Shown piece by piece: positions 15,789 through 20,325 of a DNA stretch of 20,325 nt (its first letter is position 1; every line of letters starts with the position of its first letter). A program made the position numbers and the translations under genes. Below the pieces are notes generated by a model. That model saw only the letters and a program-made list of their open reading frames with translations. It was not told where the DNA came from and did not search any database. The DNA is from Planctomycetota bacterium (GTDB taxonomy: Bacteria; Planctomycetota; Planctomycetia; Planctomycetales; Planctomycetaceae): contig JACTNB010000031.1 in assembly GCA_014584345.1 (NCBI GenBank), forward strand, positions 1 to 20,325, written 5' to 3'.

Positions 15789-17153
15789 ATGGCAACGGCG
15801 ATCGATACCAAGTCCGAAAACGGCGTACCGGTTGAAAAACCGGACCTCTCCACTGTCTCCCTGAACGATCTGATTATCGGGCGGAAACTCCAGTCCCCCC
15901 TGTACGACGAACATGGCGTATTGCTGCTCGCCGCAGGCGCCACGATCACGCAGGAGATCAAGCAAGCCATCAGGAATCGGGGCGATATGCGGGTTTGCAT
16001 CAGCCAGCACGATGCCCTGCATGTCACGCTGCAACCACAGCTTACGTGCGCGACTTCCAACCGTCTGGTGACTTTTGATTCCGAATTGACGCGCAAGGTC
16101 GATGCAATCATGGATGCCGGGCTTTTGGCCGTCAAAAACACGGGGCCGGCAGTCAAGAATGATGTCGTGTTTCTGGGACGCAAGGGCTACGACCACGATC
16201 AGCGGACACGATTGATCGACCAGCACGAACGGAATGGCCAGGCCCTCGGCACGATGATGAGTGAAGCCCTGCACGGCAATGTCATGGATGGTAACGTGGT
16301 CGCGACGATGGCAGCCGAGTATCTCAAGGAAATGACAACCGACACCGATAACGTGCTCTGTTCCGCCATCGACAAGTTCCAGGATGACGACATCGCCGGA
16401 CGTTCCCTCGAAGTGGCCCTGCTGGCCATGGCCATTGGTATCGAAATGGACCTGGACTCCGATAATATTCGCAACCTCGCCATGGCGGGTTTGGTGCACG
16501 ACTGGGGCATGATGAAAGTCCCTGCCGAAATCCGCAACACCCAACATCGTCTCAATGCAGTGGAAATGCTGGAGATCAAAAAGCACCCCATTTACTCACT
16601 GGAACTGTTGCAGCATGTCTCCGCACTCCCCCGCGTGGTTTCGGTGATTGCGTATCAGGTCCACGAGCGCTTCAATGGGACCGGCTATCCGCGCGGACGC
16701 TGTGGCACCAGCATTCACCCCTTTGCGCGGATTTTGCAGGTGGCCGATTCCTTTGTCGGCATGACCACTCCCAAGTATTACCGCCCCCCCATCATGCGCT
16801 ACGGAGCCATGGAATGCCTGGTTCGCCAGGCCAAGGAACGTGCCGTCGATTCCCAGGTGGTGCGCGCCTTGCTGAAGATCCAGTCGTTGTTCCCCATTGG
16901 CAGTTATGTGACCCTCTCCGACGGATCCGTCGCGCAGATTCTGCGACGCAATCAGGACTATTACACTCAGCCAATCGTGGCCCGCATTCAGGATGCCGAG
17001 GGTAATGCCGTCGACATCACCGCCGAGGAAAACGTTATCGACCTCCACGAAGCAGAACACCTCAAGGTGGAACAGGCCCTCCCCACGCCGGGGAGCAACG
17101 AAATCCCCCTCAGCGAGGACCTGTATCAGGCATCTCTGGCTTTCGTGGTTTGA
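15789..17153 (+). CDS. HD-GYP domain protein with altered metal-site residues
   Basis: A 454-residue cytoplasmic protein. Residues 21-72 (DLIIGRKLQSPLYDEHGVLLLAAGA and on) form the N-terminal module often seen before HD-GYP domains. Residues about 195-345 are HD-GYP, normally a c-di-GMP phosphodiesterase. Retained are His237-Asp238, His266 in KKHP, His292-Glu293, GTGYP (297-301) and Asp320 in QVAD. Changed are the first helix ligand (Arg205 where H-S is expected), the first His of HHE (Val291), and the K after HD-x-G (Met241). Residues about 368-419 (GSYVTLSDGSVAQIL...) are a beta-rich tail common in this group. The ATG at 15789 has GGGAGA nine bases upstream. It may have reduced or altered activity, or act as a c-di-GMP sensor; that is inference. 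Confidence 0.85.
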   Translation: MATAIDTKSENGVPVEKPDLSTVSLNDLIIGRKLQSPLYDEHGVLLLAAGATITQEIKQAIRNRGDMRVCISQHDALHVTLQPQLTCATSNRLVTFDSELTRKVDAIMDAGLLAVKNTGPAVKNDVVFLGRKGYDHDQRTRLIDQHERNGQALGTMMSEALHGNVMDGNVVATMAAEYLKEMTTDTDNVLCSAIDKFQDDDIAGRSLEVALLAMAIGIEMDLDSDNIRNLAMAGLVHDWGMMKVPAEIRNTQHRLNAVEMLEIKKHPIYSLELLQHVSALPRVVSVIAYQVHERFNGTGYPRGRCGTSIHPFARILQVADSFVGMTTPKYYRPPIMRYGAMECLVRQAKERAVDSQVVRALLKIQSLFPIGSYVTLSDGSVAQILRRNQDYYTQPIVARIQDAEGNAVDITAEENVIDLHEAEHLKVEQALPTPGSNEIPLSEDLYQASLAFVV

Positions 17154-17232
17154 GAATTTCGAAGCCCACTGCTTCCTCCCTCCACCTCGCCGGGAAACCA
17201 TGGTACTCGGTCCTTGCCCTCCTCCCCAAGAA

Positions 17233-17262
17233 AACTAGCCTCGCCCGTCAGGAAGCGGGCCA
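17233..17262 (+). repeat. Single copy of the REP-like unit
   Basis: This 30-base stretch matches the arms of the element at 10886-11023 except at two variable positions, and keeps the perfect GCCCG - TCAGGAAG - CGGGC hairpin. It sits between the convergent HD-GYP and ABC genes, a usual location for REP sequences. A second, bulged hairpin (GCTTGC...GCAAGC, 17312-17346) lies further on. Neither is followed by a T run. Confidence 0.75.
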
Positions 17263-17433
17263 CGCTTGAGCTACGTCATTCATTCTGCATTCCACCCGAG
17301 TAGACTTCTTTGCTTGCCGCTGGTCGGCTTGTCCAGCAGTGCAAGCGTGAACCACGAAGGGGCGACCTCGTACACGCGGGAAGAGGAACATTCGCCATGT
17401 CACTCAACACCGCCTCGCCCAGCGCGGGGGGAT

Positions 17434-18138
17434 TCAATCGTGCATGTGTTTCAAGTATATTTGTTCCAGGTCGGCATGCCCGATTTCCTGGGCCGAGAGG
17501 GTTTCCACCAGTTGGCCCCGCTTCATGATACCCAGGCGGGTCCCCGCTTCCTTGGCGCGAAATAGATCGTGCGTGGCCATGAGTATCGCGACCCCCTTGC
17601 CGCTGAGCCGCAGGATCAATTCGGAAAACTCATTCGAGGCCTTGGGATCGAGCCCCGAAGTCGGTTCATCCAGCAGCAATGCCTCGGCTTCCTTCGCCAG
17701 GGCCATTGCAATCGCGACTTTCTGCCGCATCCCCTTGGAATACAGGGAGACGCGCCGCTCGATGGCATCTGTCGGCAAACCCGCCTCGACCAGTATTTCC
17801 TTCATCCGCTGGCGCGTCCCCCGGAAGTGGCCTGCCAGTCGGACAAAGTATTCCAGATTTTCAAGCCCCGTCAGGCTACCATAGAGCATGACCTGTTCGG
17901 GGATATAGCCCAGGTATTGCTTAGTTTCCCGCGCGTGCCGCGTTACGTCCAATCCTTTCACCTTCACCTGGCCGGAAGTCGGCTTGATGAAATTGAGGAA
18001 GAGATTGATCGTTGTGGTTTTGCCCGCGCCGTTCGAACCGAGCAGGCAAAATACCTCCCCCGGACGAACCTGCAGGTTCAAGCCCGCCAGAGCCGTATGG
18101 GCTCCGTACAGTTTCTTCAGTTCGATGGCTTCCAGCAT
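17434..18138 (-). CDS. ABC transporter ATP-binding protein (ABC-2 type)
   Basis: A 234-residue ATPase subunit with every motif in place: Walker A GSNGAGKT (34-41), Q-loop Gln82 in YIPEQ, signature YSKGMRQK (133-140, the variant usual in ABC-2 exporter ATPases), Walker B LLLDEP (154-159), the D-loop SGLD and the H-loop His190 in ATHD. It would drive the membrane protein encoded 35 bases upstream on the same strand. The ATG at 18138 is chosen because AAGGTG lies six bases before it; that same stretch contains an in-frame GTG (18147) three codons earlier. The two genes form an operon, with permease first. The cargo is unknown; ABC-2 systems export polysaccharides, drugs, lipids or peptides, or act in gliding and stress. 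Confidence 0.95.
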   Translation of the reverse strand: MLEAIELKKLYGAHTALAGLNLQVRPGEVFCLLGSNGAGKTTTINLFLNFIKPTSGQVKVKGLDVTRHARETKQYLGYIPEQVMLYGSLTGLENLEYFVRLAGHFRGTRQRMKEILVEAGLPTDAIERRVSLYSKGMRQKVAIAMALAKEAEALLLDEPTSGLDPKASNEFSELILRLSGKGVAILMATHDLFRAKEAGTRLGIMKRGQLVETLSAQEIGHADLEQIYLKHMHD

Positions 18139-18173
18139 GATTTTCACCTTGTATCGTAAGGCAGGGGGGCCGA

Positions 18174-19649
18174 TTATCCCGGATCCGCTCGGGACTGCAA
18201 CAGCCAGCCCCCCATCAGGAACAGTAGCAGGCTGGCGGCCAGAAGACCTCCCGCACGCAGCAGCAGGCCGCGCCAGGGAACCACAAGCTCGATACCGGGA
18301 TTGGCATACACGGGCATCGCCAGCATGGTTTCACGGGTCGGTTCCCGTTCCGATTCCGCCATTGCCATCCAATAGCGCCGCAGTGACTCCTGAAATTCCC
18401 CCGTATATCGTGCAAACAGGCGATAGTGCGAGGCATCGGTCCCCGCCAGCAGATCACAACACGATTTCATGCCCAGCGCGGGAGACAGCCATTCCCAACG
18501 CCTGCGCGCCTCTTGACGCGCCTCGTAGCGTTGGAAATGCATCCTCACGAGTTCCTGCAGTTGACTATCGAGGGCCTGTTCGGAGGCTTGCGCAATTGCC
18601 TGCCATTGCTCGCGGCGGGCTTCCGGGTCTTCCTCGGACTGTTCCGCCTGAAATTGCTCGTAACGCTGTTGTTCCGCCTCTTCGTGCGCGCGCAGTAAGG
18701 CCTGCTCCCTGCCCATTAAAATAGCGGGGGATTCCACCGGCCAAGCCTCTGCAACCTGCTGGGCAAGTCGCGGAGGAACCACAATCACCAGCAATACCCA
18801 CGCCAATGTCAGCAGCACGGCGTTGCTCACCGAGGAACCACGGAAGGCATTGACCAGCCACGCCAGCCCCCCCCAGAACAATGCATACAAAGCCACTAGT
18901 ATTCCCCAGGCCGCAAACCGCGCGACGACCTGCGAGTTTCCTGGCTCCGCACCCGTCCACAACAGACCCAGCCAGGGAACGCCAACCACCACCACGATAA
19001 TCCCGCTTAACCGTACGATCAGTTTTCGCAGGCAGACACCCCACAAGGAGACGGGCTGCGTCAGAATCAAGCGCAAGGTCTTGCGCTCCCGCTCCGCCGA
19101 AATCAGATCATGCAGCGCGACAATCACGCTCAGCGGCAACAGGACCACCACCAGCAGAGAGAGATCGAACATTCCCGTGCGGGCATGAAACGGATTGGAC
19201 AGACGGGAGACATTCAGGGTCGCTCCCGTGGACTCGCTCCGAAGCAGGTAACTCTCGGGCCAGGCGGCACTCTCGCCCACCGACAGCGGAGCCAGCGGGG
19301 AAGGAGGCAACCAGGTACGCCAGATATCGGAAAGATAGGCCAGCAGCAGCGGGGTACGCGCTCGGCTTTGTAATTGCCGTGCCCGGGCTTCCTCGGCGGG
19401 AGACAACTGCCTGCCTGCCCAGCGCGTGAAATCGTCCCGGTCCTCCTCGGACGCGAACGCCCCCATCAGGATCGCCTGCTGTTCCTGATTCTCCCGCTGA
19501 TATTCGAAGCATCGCTGCCGCTGCGCCTGCGCGCGCAGGTGGCCAGCAGCAAAGGTTGACGCGGCCAACAGTCCCAGCAGCAACAGCGTGGTCATATAGG
19601 CTCGGTCGCGAAAGACCAGCCGCCATTCGCCACTCCAGCCTCCACTCAT
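18174..19649 (-). CDS. ABC-2 type permease, DUF3526-like
   Basis: A 491-residue integral membrane protein. Helices are visible at about 18-36, 160-182, 208-231, 245-269, 275-293 and 462-484. Between the first two lies a large, probably extracytoplasmic loop (37-159). Between the fifth and sixth lies another of about 170 residues that starts with a charged, coiled-coil-like stretch (313-385). The stretch after helix 2, ISAERERKTLRLILTQPVS, matches the E-x-E-x-x-T-L-x-x-L-L-x-x-P-V-S motif of ABC-2 permeases. The overall layout matches the DUF3526 family. GAGGAG precedes the ATG at 19649 by eight bases; an out-of-frame ATG at 19653 opens a competing frame judged to be a shadow. The ATPase follows 35 bases downstream. 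A second permease gene, common in such operons, is not seen. Confidence 0.88.
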   Translation of the reverse strand: MSGGWSGEWRLVFRDRAYMTTLLLLGLLAASTFAAGHLRAQAQRQRCFEYQRENQEQQAILMGAFASEEDRDDFTRWAGRQLSPAEEARARQLQSRARTPLLLAYLSDIWRTWLPPSPLAPLSVGESAAWPESYLLRSESTGATLNVSRLSNPFHARTGMFDLSLLVVVLLPLSVIVALHDLISAERERKTLRLILTQPVSLWGVCLRKLIVRLSGIIVVVVGVPWLGLLWTGAEPGNSQVVARFAAWGILVALYALFWGGLAWLVNAFRGSSVSNAVLLTLAWVLLVIVVPPRLAQQVAEAWPVESPAILMGREQALLRAHEEAEQQRYEQFQAEQSEEDPEARREQWQAIAQASEQALDSQLQELVRMHFQRYEARQEARRRWEWLSPALGMKSCCDLLAGTDASHYRLFARYTGEFQESLRRYWMAMAESEREPTRETMLAMPVYANPGIELVVPWRGLLLRAGGLLAASLLLFLMGGWLLQSRADPG

Positions 19650-19692
19650 TCATTCGTCTCCTCGCCTCGCATGGATTGCCTCCGGACTCTCG

Positions 19693-19728
19693 TGCGTGGC
19701 AATCGCCTCTCGGGACGATTGCCACGCA
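19693..19728. repeat. Perfect 13-bp inverted repeat upstream of the ABC operon
   Basis: TGCGTGGCAATCG (19693-19705) and its exact reverse complement (19716-19728) flank a ten-base loop, 44 bases before the permease start. No T run follows on either strand, so it is more likely an operator or a 5'-leader hairpin than a terminator. Confidence 0.7.
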
Positions 19729-19743
19729 TGCCCCCTGGCTTTA

Positions 19744-19775
19744 CGCCATTAGTCTACTGAAGTGGACTAATGGCG
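19744..19775. repeat. 32-bp near-perfect palindrome upstream of the ABC operon
   Basis: The 15-base arms CGCCATTAGTCTACT and AGTGGACTAATGGCG pair around a GA centre with one G-T wobble. It sits 15 bases from the hairpin at 19693-19728. A palindrome with almost no spacer is typical of a dimeric regulator operator, but a cruciform or repeat remnant is possible. Confidence 0.7.
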
Positions 19776-20122
19776 ATCGGGGCGACTTCCCGGACTCTGC
19801 AGGTGTTCTAAGCCATGCCCATGGGCGATTGCAACCGTGCCTGCCGCGTGCTGGATCACATGCCGACCTCGAACCAGCCGGTTATTCCGACGGCCTCGAA
19901 ACAGGCATCCACTCGCGTCAACGGGGCCGATCGGACTGCGGGTGTCCCTGATCAAGCATCCGTATATTTTGATATTTTTGGGAAATATTTCCAGTTTTTC
20001 GTTTTACAACGGTTGTAGGAATAGTTAGCGTTAACGGAATGTTGTTGGGACAGTCAGCTTTTCCTATCTTACCTATTTTGTCTATTTAGTTGTTTTTTTG
20101 ACTGAAAACCAACACAAGCGGT

Positions 20123-20219
20123 AAGTGTTTCTACGGCTTTTACTGTTGCAACAGAGTGCGGCAAACACGTTGGCCAACGTTGTTTGCCACGGGAGAGAAA
20201 CGCTTCACGTTGTTCTCCC
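20123..20219. repeat. Cluster of nested palindromes
   Basis: Four overlapping dyads are visible. AAGTGTTTCT (20123-20132) pairs with AGAAACGCTT (20196-20205) with one wobble. CTGTTGCAACAG (20143-20154) is a perfect palindrome. A 14-15-base-arm dyad with one bulge is centred on TGGCCA (20160-20188). GGGAGA...TCTCCC (20191-20219) encloses an AACG/CGTT inner stem. The outer and last pairs are mutually exclusive. The stretch could be a structured RNA, a multi-site operator or a repeat element. Confidence 0.55.
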
Positions 20220-20325
20220 CGCGGTGGCCGGCCGGATCCCTGCAGACCGACTGGTGCTCCGCAATCAGAGTTTCGGAGGGTATTTCTGCCCTCGCACAAA
20301 TGTTTCAAAATTTCAAAATGTCTAC

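Larger units (their letters stand above)
19650..20325. other. Gene-free right end with A+T-rich patch
   Basis: The last 676 bases contain no convincing gene. Small frames (up to 79 codons, on the minus strand at 20069-20308) have no ribosome binding site and compositionally odd translations. Besides the two palindromes next to the ABC operon there is an A+T-rich stretch at about 19960-20110 with runs of T, then a cluster of nested palindromes at 20123-20219. A gene of the unseen flank may use this as its control region. Confidence 0.55.

Noticed and set aside
19108..19725. 205-codon frame overlapping the ABC permease start, with an ATG at 19653
   Set aside because: Although its internal ATG shares the ribosome binding site, the translation shows no membrane helices or motif, whereas the permease frame does.
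20069..20308. 79-codon minus-strand gene at the right end
   Set aside because: Runs through the nested palindromes, has no ribosome binding site and no recognisable protein character.

Overview
The window looks like a chromosomal segment of a planctomycete (phylum Planctomycetota, probably order Planctomycetales). This is an inference. The clues are moderately high G+C, weak or absent Shine-Dalgarno sequences before several genes, an HD-GYP protein of a style I associate with planctomycetes, a divergent EF-Ts, and a conserved unknown protein of a type I recall from planctomycetes and related phyla. No phage, transposase, CRISPR array or plasmid gene was found.

Left part (1-4635): the 5' part of a tRNA-Lys(CTT) runs off the left edge on the minus strand. 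It is followed by a gene-free stretch, a fucose-permease-like MFS transporter with its own terminator, and a large secreted protein made of two alpha/beta-hydrolase domains. Only the second hydrolase domain keeps a catalytic triad.

Translation operon (4704-8258): rpsB, tsf, pyrH and frr lie in the classical bacterial order. A plausible sigma-70 promoter precedes them and a strong rho-independent terminator follows. Together they supply ribosomal protein S2, the EF-Tu exchange factor, UMP kinase and ribosome recycling factor. EF-Ts lacks the usual Asp-Phe pair. A separate membrane-anchored protein resembling FtsQ/DivIB (POTRA-like) follows at 8469-9416.

Middle (9544-13598, minus strand): a conserved protein of unknown function, then an MBOAT O-acyltransferase with an SGNH-hydrolase-like partner. 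The pair is a typical cell-envelope or exopolysaccharide O-acetylation module. A REPIN-like inverted repeat sits in the gap between the unknown gene and the SGNH gene, and a single copy of the same repeat unit occurs at 17233-17262.

Signalling island (13882-17153): a single-domain CheY-like receiver and a fusion of a CheX/CheC-type phosphatase with a receiver that has lost its phospho-acceptor lie on the minus strand. They diverge from an HD-GYP protein that has lost two metal-ligand histidines. The shared intergenic region carries a perfect 13-bp inverted repeat. This cluster is the best candidate for an undescribed system: a phospho-signalling pair whose output may be a catalytically altered cyclic-di-GMP protein.

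Right part (17434-20325): an ABC-2 transporter (DUF3526-type permease followed by its ATPase) on the minus strand has two strong palindromes upstream of its start. The last 676 bases hold no convincing gene but contain dense nested palindromes.
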